64,000 nucleotides of DNA from DASVBE01 sp963770375 (GCA_963770375.1 CAVYPM010000014.1:97661-161660); one strand, 5' to 3'; shown: positions 11,414-21,276, counted from the first letter of the stretch. Program-made: numbers and translations. Notes: a model not told the origin generated them from the letters alone.

Positions 11414-11442
11414 TTGACCGGCAGCGGGCTGGCGGCTAACGT
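11414..11442 (+). promoter_or_regulatory. Predicted promoter for rpmH-rnpA
   Basis: TTGACC at 11414-11419 and TAACGT at 11437-11442 are separated by 17 bases, a good housekeeping-sigma arrangement. It lies about 100 bases upstream of rpmH. Confidence 0.55.
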
Positions 11443-11539
11443 TCATTGGTCCGGTAACCCCGGCGCCAGTACCCCCTGGGCAGGTTCAGGCTGGGTCTGC
11501 GCCCGGCAGCAGCCTGCACCCTTTGATCTGGAGCCCCCA

Positions 11540-11677
11540 GTGAGCAAGCGTACGTTCCAGCCGAACAACCGCCGCCGTGCGAAGACGCATGGCTTCCGGC
11601 TGCGCATGCGCACCCGGGCCGGCCGCGCGGTGCTGGCCGCCCGGCGCCGCAAGGGGCGCGAACGGGTCAGTGTCTGA
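11540..11677 (+). CDS. rpmH: 50S ribosomal protein L34
   Basis: This 45-residue, Arg/Lys-rich protein begins SKRTFQPNNRRRAKTHGFR, the near-invariant L34 signature, and is part of the large ribosomal subunit. The start is GTG with GGAG six bases upstream. It heads the rpmH-rnpA-yidD-yidC-jag-rsmG cluster transcribed away from dnaA. Confidence 0.98.
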   Translation: MSKRTFQPNNRRRAKTHGFRLRMRTRAGRAVLAARRRKGRERVSV

Positions 11678-11729
11678 CCATCGGGCCTTGACCCGCCTTC
11701 GGGCGGTTGGCCCCCGGCGGTGATCGCCG

Positions 11730-12092
11730 ATGCTCCCCGCGGCCGCGCGTATGCGCAGGCGGGCGGACTTTGAAGAGGTCAGGCAGCACGGCCGCACGGC
11801 CGGGCGGCGGCTGCTGAGCGGCCGCCTGCTGCTCCGGCCGGATAATGACGAGCCGGCCCGGGTCGGTTTCACGGTCAGCCGGGCCGTCGGCCCGGCGGTG
11901 ATCCGCAACCGGGTCCGCCGTCGGCTCCGTCACCTGGTCCGCGGGTATCTGCCCTCGCTCCCTGACGGTAGCCTGCTAGTGGTGCGTGCCCACCCGCGGG
12001 CCGCGACCGCACGCCAGGCGGATCTTGCCGCTGAGCTCGACCTGGTACTCGTCACACTGCTCCGGCGGCAAGGTGAGGCGCTGCCCCGGTGA
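11730..12092 (+). CDS. rnpA: Ribonuclease P protein component
   Basis: This basic protein binds RNase P RNA and aids 5' maturation of tRNA precursors. The 120-residue product has RRRADFEEVRQHGR near the N-terminus and the RNR signature region (VIRNRVRRRLRHLVR) at about residues 57-71. Its stop overlaps the yidD start as GTGA, indicating translational coupling. Confidence 0.95.
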   Translation: MLPAAARMRRRADFEEVRQHGRTAGRRLLSGRLLLRPDNDEPARVGFTVSRAVGPAVIRNRVRRRLRHLVRGYLPSLPDGSLLVVRAHPRAATARQADLAAELDLVLVTLLRRQGEALPR

Positions 12093-12469
12093 ACACAACA
12101 GCACGAGATGACACCCGGGCCCGGCCGTCGTCGGCCGCCGGGCAGTCACCGGCTGCCCCATCACCGGCTGCCCTGTCACCGGCCGGACGGCTGTCGCTGG
12201 CCGCCCGGGCGATGGCGCTGGCCATTACTGGCTACCGGCGCTTTATCAGCCCGGTCATGCTGCCGCACTGCCGGTTCGAGCCCTCGTGCAGTGCCTATGC
12301 CCTGGAGGCTGTGCAGCGGCACGGCGCGCTGCGCGGTGGCTGGCTGGCCATCCGGCGGCTGAGCCGCTGCCACCCGTTCCACCGCGGCGGCCTTGACCCG
12401 GTCCCCGACCGCGTCGGGCGCGCTGCTGGTCGCGCGGCGTCGATGACATCACAAGGAGCAAGCCGGTGA
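12089..12469 (+). CDS. yidD: Membrane protein insertion efficiency factor YidD
   Basis: YidD is a small membrane-associated protein that assists insertion by YidC. The hallmark core GYRRFISP, CRFEPSCSAYALEA and the C-terminal CHPFHRGGLDPVP motif are all present in this 126-residue product. The N-terminal 40 residues are disordered. It overlaps rnpA and yidC by four bases each (GTGA at both junctions), making a tightly coupled rnpA-yidD-yidC unit. Confidence 0.95.
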   Translation: MNTTARDDTRARPSSAAGQSPAAPSPAALSPAGRLSLAARAMALAITGYRRFISPVMLPHCRFEPSCSAYALEAVQRHGALRGGWLAIRRLSRCHPFHRGGLDPVPDRVGRAAGRAASMTSQGASR

Positions 12470-13807
12470 ATCCGCTTAACGCCCTATACGAGGCTGTGGC
12501 CTGGGTCTTCAAGCAGATCTATGCCGTGATCAGCCCGATCTTCGGCGACTCCAGCGGATGGACCTGGGCGCTGACGATCGTCCTGCTCGTGGCGCTGATG
12601 CGGCTGATCATGGTGCCGCTGTTCATCAAGCAGATGCACACCACGCGGCGGATGACGGCGCTCGCGCCGCAGATGACCGCGCTGCGCAAGAAGTACAAGA
12701 ACGACAAGCAGACGCTCAACACCGAGATGATGAAGCTGTACCAGGAGGCGGGCGTCAACCCGCTGATGGGCTGCCTCCCGGTGGTTGCGCAGCTGCCGAT
12801 GTTCTTCGCGCTGTTCAGCGTGCTGCGGGCGATCGCGGAGTGGCAGCCGGGGGACCCGCCCAAGTACGGCCTGACCACCGCCATGATGGAGAGCGCCCAG
12901 CACGCCAAGATCCTCGGTGTCACGATCGCGGACAAGTTCCTGTCCAGCAGCACGCCGCTGCACGCCAAGATCGTGATCCTGTTCGCGGTGGTGGTCAGCA
13001 TGATCACGACCTACCTGACCGTGCGGCAGAGCATGAAGCGCGGCATGATGCCCACCACGCCCGATAGCCCGATGGGCAACTCGCAGAAGTACATGGCGTA
13101 CATCATGCCGTTCTTCGCCCTGTCGGGCCTGTACTGGCCGTTCGGCCTGGTCCTGTACTGGGTGACCACCAACCTGTGGACGCTGGGCCAGCAGTACGTG
13201 CTGTTCACCAAGTTCCCCGCGCCCACCGTGCCGGGCACGGCAGGAAGCGGAAGCACGCCGGTGATCACGACGGCCAAACCATCGCTCCGGCCGGGCCCGG
13301 GCCGCGGCCGCAAGACTGATCCGCCCCCGGCCGGCCAGCCGGGCGACGCCAAGACCGGCGGCCAGGCTCCGGCTGACGGCAAGCCCACGGTCGGCGGCAA
13401 GCCGGTCGGCTCGGCGTCCGGCAAGCCCGCCAGCACGGCCCGTCCCGCGGCCGGTCAGCAGGCCCGCAAGCCGGCCGCCAGCAGCCCGTCCGGTCAGGCC
13501 CAGGGCAACGGCGGCCAGGCCGCCCGCAAGCCGGCTGCGTCCGGCGGCAAGCCGCGCGGCGTCCGGGAAGCCCGCGGCTGGCAGCAAGCCGGCCTCGTCG
13601 CGGCCGATGGGCCCGTCCCGCCCGGTCACCAGCAGCCGGCCGGCCGCGGCGAACGGGTCGGACAACGGCAGCGATGGCCGTGGCGGTATGCTCCGGCGCC
13701 TCGGCCTCGGCCGTTCGGAGCCGGCTCCGGAGCAGCCGGCCGAGCCCGACGTTAAGCTCGTCAGGCAGCAGCGGCAGCGGCAGTCCCGCAGCAAGCGCAA
13801 GGGATAG
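12466..13807 (+). CDS. yidC: Membrane protein insertase YidC (one apparent frameshift near the 3' end)
   Basis: YidC/Oxa1-family insertase. The core spans roughly the first 255 residues, with several membrane segments and the cytoplasmic loop MGCLPVVAQLPMFFALFSVL. There is no large periplasmic domain, as is usual in Gram-positives. The C-terminal tail is Ala/Lys/Pro-rich. Around 13552-13560 the frame changes by +1; removing one base there lets the tail continue to a highly basic end (QRQRQSRSKRKG) and a TAG at 13805-13807, the expected YidC terminus. Without correction the frame would run to 13755 with an Arg/Trp-rich nonsense tail. Confidence 0.93.
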
Positions 13808-13891
13808 ACCGGCAGGGCCCATCGCCCCGGAGACGGTCGCCGGCGCTAGGCGCTGCTTGCCAGGTTGATCCCAGAGCAGGAGGACGCGGCA

Positions 13892-14515
13892 GTGACGCAA
13901 GGGGAAAACGCGGTCGCCGAACCGTTCGGTGCTTCAGCAGCGGATGAGGCAATCGCGGAGCCGGAAGCCGCCCCGGTTGACGGCGAGGCCGGTCCCGGCG
14001 AGCCCGCCGAGGACGGCAACGGCGAGGCCGGCCCGGAGGCGTCAGCCCGGCCGTCGGCTGCGGACCTGGAGAACGAGGGCGAGATAGCCGCCGACTACAT
14101 CGAGGGCCTGCTCGACGTGGCCGACCTCGACGGCGACATCGACATGGATGTCGAAGGCGACCGCGCGATGGTCTCGGTGGTCGGCGCGACCCTCAGCGAG
14201 CTCGTCGGCCCCCGCGGCGAGGTCCTGGAGGCGCTCCAGGAACTGACCCGGCTCGCCGTGCACCGCCAGACCGGCGCCCGCACCCGGGTCATGCTCGACG
14301 TCGGCGGTTACCGTAAGCGCCGCAAGGAGGAGCTGACCGAGACCGGCCAGGCCGCCGCCGACGAGGTGAAGCGCACCGGCGTGGCCAAGAAGCTGTCGGC
14401 GATGAACCCCTTCGAGCGCAAGGTCGTGCACGACGCAGTCGCCGCCGCGGGCCTCCGCAGCGAGTCCGAGGGCGAGGAGCCCGACCGCCGCGTGGTGGTC
14501 CTGCCCGCTAGCTAG
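13892..14515 (+). CDS. jag: Jag/KhpB-family RNA-binding protein
   Basis: This 207-residue protein has an acidic disordered N-terminus, then a KH-like domain (VGATLSELVGPRGEVLEALQ) and an R3H domain (MNPFERKVVHDAV). Together these form the KH-R3H pair of Jag/KhpB RNA chaperones linked to cell-envelope and division control. The GTG at 13892 follows GGAGG by about 8 bases; the longer in-frame start at 13865 lacks a site. It sits between yidC and rsmG as in most actinobacteria. Confidence 0.93.
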   Translation: MTQGENAVAEPFGASAADEAIAEPEAAPVDGEAGPGEPAEDGNGEAGPEASARPSAADLENEGEIAADYIEGLLDVADLDGDIDMDVEGDRAMVSVVGATLSELVGPRGEVLEALQELTRLAVHRQTGARTRVMLDVGGYRKRRKEELTETGQAAADEVKRTGVAKKLSAMNPFERKVVHDAVAAAGLRSESEGEEPDRRVVVLPAS

Positions 14516-14521
14516 GCCTCA

Positions 14522-15397
14522 GTGGTCCTCCCCGAGCCGCCAATCCCGCCGGCGCAGCCCGTGCCCTCTGCCGGTTCCCCCGGCGTACCGCCGGAGGGGC
14601 AGCCGGCGGTGCCGATGCCACCCGGGGTGCCGCCCGTGCCTGCCGCGGCGGCCGGGCTTTTCGGTCAGGCACTACCCAAGATCATTCGGTACGCAGCCCT
14701 CCTGGCTGGACCCGCCATCGACCGCGGTCTGCTTGGCCCGGCGGAGGCAGAGCGTCTGTGGGACCGGCACCTGCTCAACTGCGCGGCGGTAGCGGAGCTG
14801 GTCCCCTCGCCGAGCTCGCTGGTGGATCTCGGCTCCGGCCCCGGGCTGCCCGGCGTGGTCCTGGCCGTGCTGCTCCCCGACGTGTCGGTGACGCTGCTCG
14901 AGCCCATGGCCAGACGGGCCGACTTCCTGCGTGAGTGCGTGACCGAGCTCGACCTGGCGAACGCCACCGTGCTGCGCGGCCGCGCCGAGGACCTGGCCGG
15001 CCAGATCGGGGCTGATGTCGTCACCGCCCGGGCCGTCGCCCCGCTGGAGAAGCTGGCCGGCCTGGCCGTCGGCCTGGTTCGTCCCGGCGGCCTGATCCTC
15101 GCCATCAAGGGCGCCGGCGCAGCGGCCGAAGTAGCCCGCGCCCGGCCCGCCCTCCGCCGGCTTGGCGCCACAGAAGTCGAGGTAAGGAGCGCCGGGAGCG
15201 GTATCGTCAATCCGGCGGCCACTGTGGTGACTTTCACGGCCCGGCCGCCTTCCAGCCGCTCAGGTCGTCCCCGCCAGGACGGCTCGTACCCCGGTCAGCA
15301 AACCTCCGCCAGAGCCCGTGGCCAGCGAGGCCGCGGAACCCCCGCCCCACGCCGGACCACCGCAACCCGCAACCGTGGACGCCAAGCCCCCGGCTAA
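14522..15397 (+). CDS. rsmG: 16S rRNA (guanine527-N7)-methyltransferase RsmG
   Basis: RsmG uses S-adenosylmethionine to methylate G527 of 16S rRNA. The SAM-binding motif DLGSGPGLPG is present, as are LLEPMARRADFLRE and the ARAVAPLEKL region. The 291 residues exceed the usual 210-240, because of a Pro-rich N-terminal extension of about 45 residues and a basic C-terminal tail of about 50 residues after the normal end of the fold (AATVVTFTARPP). The tail may be non-native if a small indel lies near 15240. Confidence 0.93.
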   Translation: MVLPEPPIPPAQPVPSAGSPGVPPEGQPAVPMPPGVPPVPAAAAGLFGQALPKIIRYAALLAGPAIDRGLLGPAEAERLWDRHLLNCAAVAELVPSPSSLVDLGSGPGLPGVVLAVLLPDVSVTLLEPMARRADFLRECVTELDLANATVLRGRAEDLAGQIGADVVTARAVAPLEKLAGLAVGLVRPGGLILAIKGAGAAAEVARARPALRRLGATEVEVRSAGSGIVNPAATVVTFTARPPSSRSGRPRQDGSYPGQQTSARARGQRGRGTPAPRRTTATRNRGRQAPG

Positions 15398-15637
15398 CCC
15401 AGTCGGCCATCGCCCACCCGCCAGCCAGCCGGGTGGCAGCCAGCCGGGTGCTAGCCAGCCGGGTGCTGACCAGTCAGGTCAGCTGGCCGCCAGCCGGCCA
15501 GATCGCCCGCCGCTTCCTGTGCCCTGCCGGGCCCGGCCGCCAGCCCGGCCCCAGATCCACTCCCGCAGGCCGGCTCGCCCCGGCCCACCCCAGGCCAGCC
15601 CCAGCAACGGCGGCCCCGCCCGGAGGAGAGCAGCGCG

Positions 15638-18316
15638 ATGACGGCGTCCGCGCCAGGCCTAGGCTGGCCCGCGCAGCACCCACCCCGTCGTTCCCCTGCT
15701 CCTGGCCATCCGGGGCCTACCTCTGAAGAGCCTCCCCCGGACGCCGGTGAGCCCGCTCTGGCTTCCGGGCAGCCCACCTCTGCTGCCGGCCAGCCCGCCG
15801 CCTCGCGGACAATACCGACTATCGGCCAGTCAGCCTCTGGTCCCGGGCCAGCGTCTGGCCCCGTCTCGGTCCCGGTCAGCCGCGCTGCTTCGCCGCTGGT
15901 CAGTCCGGCGTCTGCCGCTGGTCAGTCGGCCTGCTCCGGTCAGCCGTCTGCTGGGTCAGCCGCGTCTCGGCTCCCGGTCGGCCCGCGTCTGCTCCCGGTC
16001 AGTCTGGCCCGGCCCTTGGCCGGCACGCTTTGTCGTCCACAGGTTCTCCGCCTACTGTGCCTTCGCGAGCTGACCGCATGGCCAGGAGGTCGGCACACCC
16101 TGACGTGCCCCGTTCGGCCTACCCGTACGACCTGTCGTGGCCGGCCCCTCCGCCCGCCCCGCCCAGTAACGCAGCAGCCCCACCAGCCGGGTCCGCTCTG
16201 TCCACAGCCGGGTCATCCTCGGCCCGGGCCGCCCTCCGCCGGGCCGCCCTCTGCCGGGCCGCCCTCCACCCCGGCTCAGGACACCGCGCCGACAACGCCA
16301 CGAGCCGAAACCGGCCTCGGCTGGCCAGCCATCACCCGGGCCGGCCACCCGGCAGGCCCGCCGCGCTTCGACGGGCCTCCACAGCCCGCCCCACCTCATC
16401 ACCCCGATGCTTCGCTGACCAGCCCCTCGCAGAGCGCACTCCCCGCCTCAGCCGCCCCACCCGGTCCTACCGGTGTCTCTTCGGCTATCCCGGCGGCCCC
16501 AGTTGCTCCCTCGCCGATCGTCCCCACACAAGCTTCAACGCCAGGACTGACCGGCTTCCCCCAGGCTGTGGATAACCCGGCAGTCCATCTCCCACCGCGC
16601 GCACTAACACCTGAGGTGGATCCAGCTCAGCGGGCCTCTGCCGGCCCTGCCGACCTATCCACAGGCCAGACCGAACCACCGACTGGCCAGCCAGCGGCGC
16701 TCGTAAATCCGTCTGCTGCTCCGCCCGGTTGGCCGGGACAACACCCCGGCCAACCAGCCTCGCCGCCCATGCCGCCCACCACGCCGCATCGGCCCGCCCC
16801 ATCGCCAGAAACCCGGACACCATCAGCCCCGGCGACATCGGCAGGCTCGCCTTCGGCGTCACGCCAATCGGTCCCGGCTAGCCCTGCCCCGCCGGTCCCC
16901 CCGGCAGCCCCAGCACCAGACCCTCCTCTGGTTGGAACCGGTTCCAATTCCGTCCGCCGGCCCGGCAAACCCAGCCAGCAACGAGCCCGGTCCCAGGCAC
17001 CTCATGCCTCCCGGCATACACCCACGCTCGCCCGGTCACCCCTACCCGGCCGAGCCAGCCCCATCGCCCACGGCCGTCAGCTCACCGTCGTTGCCGCCAT
17101 CTGATGGGACGCCCTACGAGGCAATCGCTGGCCAACCTCCAGCGGGCGTCTCGTTTGAAACCGATGCCCCGGGCCCGATACCACCGATGCCACCCGGAGC
17201 GGTCCAGTCTGAGAGAGTGCAGTCCGGGCCAGTGCCGTCCGGGCCGATATCGCCCGTGCCCGCCACCGCCGAGCCCGGTGATGCCGCCGCCGGGAGCCCC
17301 AACTGCAGTCGTCTCGTCCGCACCAGGACGCTCGATGCAGACTCCCGAACGATCCGCTCCGGACCTGTCATCCCCGAGCTTGCCGCCCCCGGCACTCGCT
17401 CCCGGGCCGTTGGTTCCCGGATCTGTCGTCTCCTGGAGTGCCGACGCCATACCGGCCACTGTCGGGAGACCCGGCCGCGGCGATCCCGTCAGCAGGGCCA
17501 TCACCTCAGGCGGCCCCGTCCACAGGGCTTCCGTCTGCGGGAAAGCCGGGTACGGCGATGCCGCCCTATGGGGCACCGGGGACGACCGGTTCGGCTGGAC
17601 CCGTTCTGCCGCCGGAGTCCTGGCCGTACTCGCCGGAATCGATGCCCTACCAGCCGACCACCAGGCCGCCATCCGGGCTTCCGGGCAACGTCAGCGTGCC
17701 GGGAACCCAGACGCCGGGCCCAGTCCAGTTCGGCTCCGGGTCGCCGGGCTCTGCGCCGCCCGGTAGCGTTCAGACGAGTAATACCGACCAACCAGGAACT
17801 GGACAGCCAGGCATCGTGGAATCAGGTTCTGGCCCAATGGGCACGGGACAGGCGGGTGGGCCATGGTGGGCGCCGGCCGGTCAGCATCAGCCAGCACCGC
17901 ATTCGCCGGGAAGTCCCGGGGGACTGGAACCTGAGCTTGCCGGGAGGCTTGGCTCCACGCCGCCGCCAGGACCGCCTTCGCTGGTGCCGCCCCCGCCTCC
18001 GGTGCCCTCACCGGTAGTCTCGCCGGAGGTGTCCTCGCCAGGGATACCGAATCCCGGGTGGCCGGGCACCGGGCTCACCGGGCCAGGACAGCCAGGGCCG
18101 GAGCCGCCAGGGGCGCCGCCGTTCGGGACGCCGACTGCGGTGCCGCCGTATGGGGGGCAACCCGCCGGAAATGCTGACCCATGGACTGGACCCCCGGTGC
18201 GTCACCCGTCCCCCGCGGCACCAATGCCCCAGGCTGGATCTGGCGTGGTTTCACGTGAAACATCGCCGGCCGAGAATGAACGTGAGACCGCTGATATGCG
18301 GGAGGGATTCATCACT
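15638..18316 (+). CDS. Proline-rich low-complexity coding-like stretch, frame-broken, leading into ParA
   Basis: An ATG at 15638 follows a strong GGAGGAG (9 bases). From it, a Pro/Ala/Ser/Gly-rich polypeptide can be read to the ParA core, but only by changing frame several times: blocks 15638-15960, about 15960-16200, about 16200-16930, 16932-17290, about 17270-17430, then 17438 onward in the ParA frame. No fold is recognisable and the peptide should be disordered. It could be a giant N-terminal extension of ParA (shorter extensions occur in mycobacterial ParA), a separate gene, or decaying sequence. DnaA-box-like sites lie inside it (16033, 16198, 16567 and 16655). A small ORF at 15318-15641 of similar composition overlaps its start by ATGA. 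Confidence 0.4.
18248..18261. promoter_or_regulatory. parS site
   Basis: GTTTCACGTGAAAC is a perfect match to the conserved bacterial centromere bound by ParB. It is 56 bases upstream of the preferred parA start and, if translated in the ParA frame, encodes VSRET. Confidence 0.95.
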
Positions 18317-19279
18317 ATGACCAGGCACCGGGCCACGGACCCGACCGACGGGACGGTCCACGGAGCCCCGGGTGCTACCAGCCATGACGGAGCGGCCGCG
18401 GCCAGCCGGCACTCCGCCCCGGATACGCCGATCGCGCGTGCGGCCCAGGCAGCCCTGGTGGCCAGGGGCAGCGGTACGGCCTGGCCCCGACCGGCCGCCT
18501 GCCGGATCATCACGATCGCCAACCAGAAGGGCGGGGTGGGCAAGACCACCACCGCGGTGAACCTAGCCGCGAGCCTGGCCATGCACGGCTCGAGGGTGCT
18601 GGTCGTCGACCTCGACCCCCAGGGCAACGCGTCAACGGCGCTGGACGTGGACCACCACACCGGCGTCCCGTCGGTGTACAACGTGCTGATCGACGACCGG
18701 CCGCTGCGTGACATCGTCCGGACGGTCAATGAGATCCCGCTGCTGTCCTGCGCACCCGCCACGATCGACCTGGCCGGCGCCGAGATCGAGCTGGTCCCGC
18801 TGGTCGCCAGGGAGTCCCGGCTCAGCCGGGCCCTGAGCGGATACGACACCTCGGGCCTGGACTACATCCTCATCGACTGCCCGCCCTCGCTGGGCCTGCT
18901 CACCGTCAACGCGCTCGTCGCGGCGCCCGAGGTCCTCATCCCGATTCAGTGCGAGTACTACGCGCTCGAGGGCCTGGAGCAGCTCATCCGGACGGTGGAC
19001 CTGGTACGCAACCACCTCAACCCGGCGCTCAACATCTCCACGATCCTGCTCACCATGTACGACGCGCGCACCCGGCTCGCTTCGCAGGTAGCCGATGAGG
19101 TCCGCAGCCACTTCGGCGACAAGGTGCTCAACTCGGTGGTCCCGCGGAGCGTGCGGGTCTCCGAAGCCCCCAGCTACGGCCAGTCGGTGATGACCTACGA
19201 CCCCGGCTCCAGCGGCGCCGTGGCGTACCTCGAAGCGGCCAGGGAGATCGCCTTCCGCAGCAGCCCCAACCGATCCTGA
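18317..19279 (+). CDS. parA: Chromosome-partitioning ATPase ParA
   Basis: ParA is a deviant-Walker ATPase that binds DNA non-specifically and moves ParB-parS complexes. The 320-residue product has the deviant Walker A KGGVGKTT at residues 71-78 after IITIANQ, then VVDLDPQGNAST, the Walker B region YILIDCPPSLGLLT and the C-terminal SEAPSYGQSV. The ATG at 18317 follows GGAGGG at 10 bases. The frame is open upstream at least to 17438, through a parS-encoded VSRETSP motif also known in mycobacterial ParA N-termini, so the native protein may start earlier. parB follows after 414 bases. Confidence 0.95.
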   Translation: MTRHRATDPTDGTVHGAPGATSHDGAAAASRHSAPDTPIARAAQAALVARGSGTAWPRPAACRIITIANQKGGVGKTTTAVNLAASLAMHGSRVLVVDLDPQGNASTALDVDHHTGVPSVYNVLIDDRPLRDIVRTVNEIPLLSCAPATIDLAGAEIELVPLVARESRLSRALSGYDTSGLDYILIDCPPSLGLLTVNALVAAPEVLIPIQCEYYALEGLEQLIRTVDLVRNHLNPALNISTILLTMYDARTRLASQVADEVRSHFGDKVLNSVVPRSVRVSEAPSYGQSVMTYDPGSSGAVAYLEAAREIAFRSSPNRS

Positions 19280-19693
19280 TCCCGCGGCAGTCGCAACGCC
19301 GCCAGCAATAACTGGATGGGACGGAAGCTGGGCACTGAACCCAACGTGCCAGCGAGCCCGCTGGCCGGACGCTGACCTCAGAGCAAAATTCTGGCCGGTT
19401 TCACGTGAAACATCGGTGCCCGCCAAAGGAAACCCTGCTCGCCCCCTTGGCCGATGCCACGATGGATGCTGAGCCAGCCGCTGCAGGCTGGCGACTGGCC
19501 AGGAGCCGGAACGGCCCGGCGGTAGCGAACTGCTCCCGCGGGTGAGACCGGCATTCCGGGGCAGGGTAGCTCCCCAGGGAGACGCGCGGGCTGGCAGGAT
19601 GGAACGGCGAGCGCACGCCCGGCCACAGCGCACCGGAGCCGGACGTGCCGGGCCCGGCATGCCGGGTCCTCCCGGAGGAGGCGAGGAACGGCA
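19280..19693 (+). other. parA-parB intergenic region
   Basis: This 414-bp gap has no credible gene. It contains one perfect parS site and a strong purine-rich ribosome binding site (ggaggaggcgagg) ending 7 bases before the parB ATG. No other structure was seen. Confidence 0.6.
19398..19411. promoter_or_regulatory. parS site
   Basis: A perfect GTTTCACGTGAAAC lies between parA and parB. Confidence 0.95.
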
Positions 19694-20692
19694 ATGCCTG
19701 CGCAGAAGCGGGGACTCGGCAAGGGCCTAGGAGCACTTATCCCGACTGGGCCACCCGCGGATGTGACTATCGCCCTGCCCGAGCACGGAACCGCTGCACG
19801 GCCGGGGGCGGCAAGCGATGCTGCATCCAGTCCGGCCACCGGCGGGCCGACCCGGACCGTAGGCGCCGACGGATCCGAGGCGTACTTCGACGAGATCCCC
19901 ATCGGCGCGATAACCCCGAACCCGCGTCAGCCCCGTCAGGTATTCGACCCTGAGTCGCTGGAAGAACTCGCCGAGTCGATTCGGATCGTCGGCCTGCTCC
20001 AGCCCGTAGTCGTCCGGCCGATCATGCCGGGGCACTTTGAGATTGTTATGGGCGAACGGCGCTGGCGGGCGTGCCAGCAGGCCGGGCTCACGCACGTTCC
20101 GGCGATCGTCCGCCGCACACAGGACGACGACATGCTCCGCGACGCGCTGCTGGAGAACCTGCACCGGCAGCAGCTCAACCCGCTCGAGGAGGCCGCGGCT
20201 TACCAGCAGCTTCTCGATGACTTCGGGACCACCCACGAGGAGCTGGCCCGCCGGCTCGGCCGGTCCCGGCCGCATATCTCCAATACCCTGCGCCTGCTCC
20301 AGCTGCCCCCGGACGTGCAGAACCGGGTTGCAGCCGGCGTGCTGACCGCGGGGCATGCCCGCGCCCTGCTCGGGCTGTCTGACAGCAGCGCCCAGGCGCG
20401 GCTGGCCAAGCGGATCATCGCGGAAGGGCTCAGCGTCCGGGCGGTCGAGGAGATCGTCTCGATGGGCGTCGAGCCCGAGAAGGCTGCCCGCCGCTCGCCC
20501 GCTGCCCGGCCGCCCGCGGCCCCGGCGCTGCGGCGGCTCGCGGACCGGCTGTCGGACGTCTTCGACACCCGGGTCAAGGTCGAGATGGGCAAGCGCAAGG
20601 GCAAGATCGTGGTCGAGTTCGCGACCATCGAGGACCTGGAGCGCATCGTCGACACCATGTCCGCCGACTGGCAGGAACGCAGCACCGCCTAA
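19694..20692 (+). CDS. parB: Chromosome-partitioning protein ParB
   Basis: ParB is a CTP-dependent DNA clamp that loads at parS and spreads. This 332-residue product starts with the ParA-stimulating RGLGKGLGALIP motif. It has NPRQPRQ, the CTP-binding box GERRWRA at residues 120-126, ENLHRQQLNPLEEA, a helix-turn-helix reading parS (GRSRPHISNTLRLLQLP) and a C-terminal dimerisation domain. An Ala/Gly/Thr-rich linker separates the N-terminal motif from the core. Five perfect parS sites lie within 5 kb. Confidence 0.97.
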   Translation: MPAQKRGLGKGLGALIPTGPPADVTIALPEHGTAARPGAASDAASSPATGGPTRTVGADGSEAYFDEIPIGAITPNPRQPRQVFDPESLEELAESIRIVGLLQPVVVRPIMPGHFEIVMGERRWRACQQAGLTHVPAIVRRTQDDDMLRDALLENLHRQQLNPLEEAAAYQQLLDDFGTTHEELARRLGRSRPHISNTLRLLQLPPDVQNRVAAGVLTAGHARALLGLSDSSAQARLAKRIIAEGLSVRAVEEIVSMGVEPEKAARRSPAARPPAAPALRRLADRLSDVFDTRVKVEMGKRKGKIVVEFATIEDLERIVDTMSADWQERSTA

Positions 20693-21180
20693 CGGGCAAC
20701 GAGCAGGGCTCGGCAACGAGCACCGCCGGCAACACGGCACGGTCGGCAGCGGAGCGCCGTCCGGCGGTGCGGCACCATTCGGCAGCGGATAGCCGCTCGG
20801 CGGTGCAGCGCCATTCGGCTCCACGGCACCGCGTCTGGCGACGCACTACCGCCCGGCAACGCGCACGGTCGACAGCGGAGCGCCGCCCGGTGGTGCGGCA
20901 CCCACTTGGTAACGCGCCACCGCGTCTGGCAACGCACGCCCGCCCGCGGCAACACGCGCCGGCAGCGCCGCACGGCAACGCGGCACGCGCGGCAGCGGAG
21001 CGCCGTCTGGCGGTGCGGCACCCATTCGGCACCGCGGCACCGCGTCTGGCAACGCAGTACCGCCCGGCAACACGCCACGGTCGGCAACGCTGCCTGCGGC
21101 CTGGCAACGCGGCACGCCCGGCAGCGAAGCGCTACTCAGCAACGCACACTGCCGGAACGAATCGCCGCCGGGCACGAATC
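20693..21180. repeat. Degenerate repeat tract downstream of parB
   Basis: The tract consists of related G+C-rich units. A block beginning GGAGCGCCG and continuing into GCGGTGCGGCACC starts at 20751, 20877 and 20997 (spacings of 126 and 120 bp). A short word GGCAAC(A/G)C recurs about a dozen times between and around these. No credible gene is present on either strand, although several frames are open because of composition. Confidence 0.7.
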
Positions 21181-21262
21181 GCCGATCTCCCGCGCAGGCG
21201 GCTCTCCAGGCCAGCAATCCGGCCCGGCCTTCCTGCTCCCGAACCCACGGGCTCCTCGCCAT

Positions 21263-21276
21263 GTTTCACGTGAAAC
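21263..21276. promoter_or_regulatory. parS site
   Basis: A perfect GTTTCACGTGAAAC in non-coding sequence after the repeat tract. Confidence 0.95.

Noticed and set aside
19727..20824. 365-residue minus-strand frame across parB and the repeats
   Set aside because: It is antisense to parB; the repetitive Pro/Gly tail merely reflects the repeat composition.
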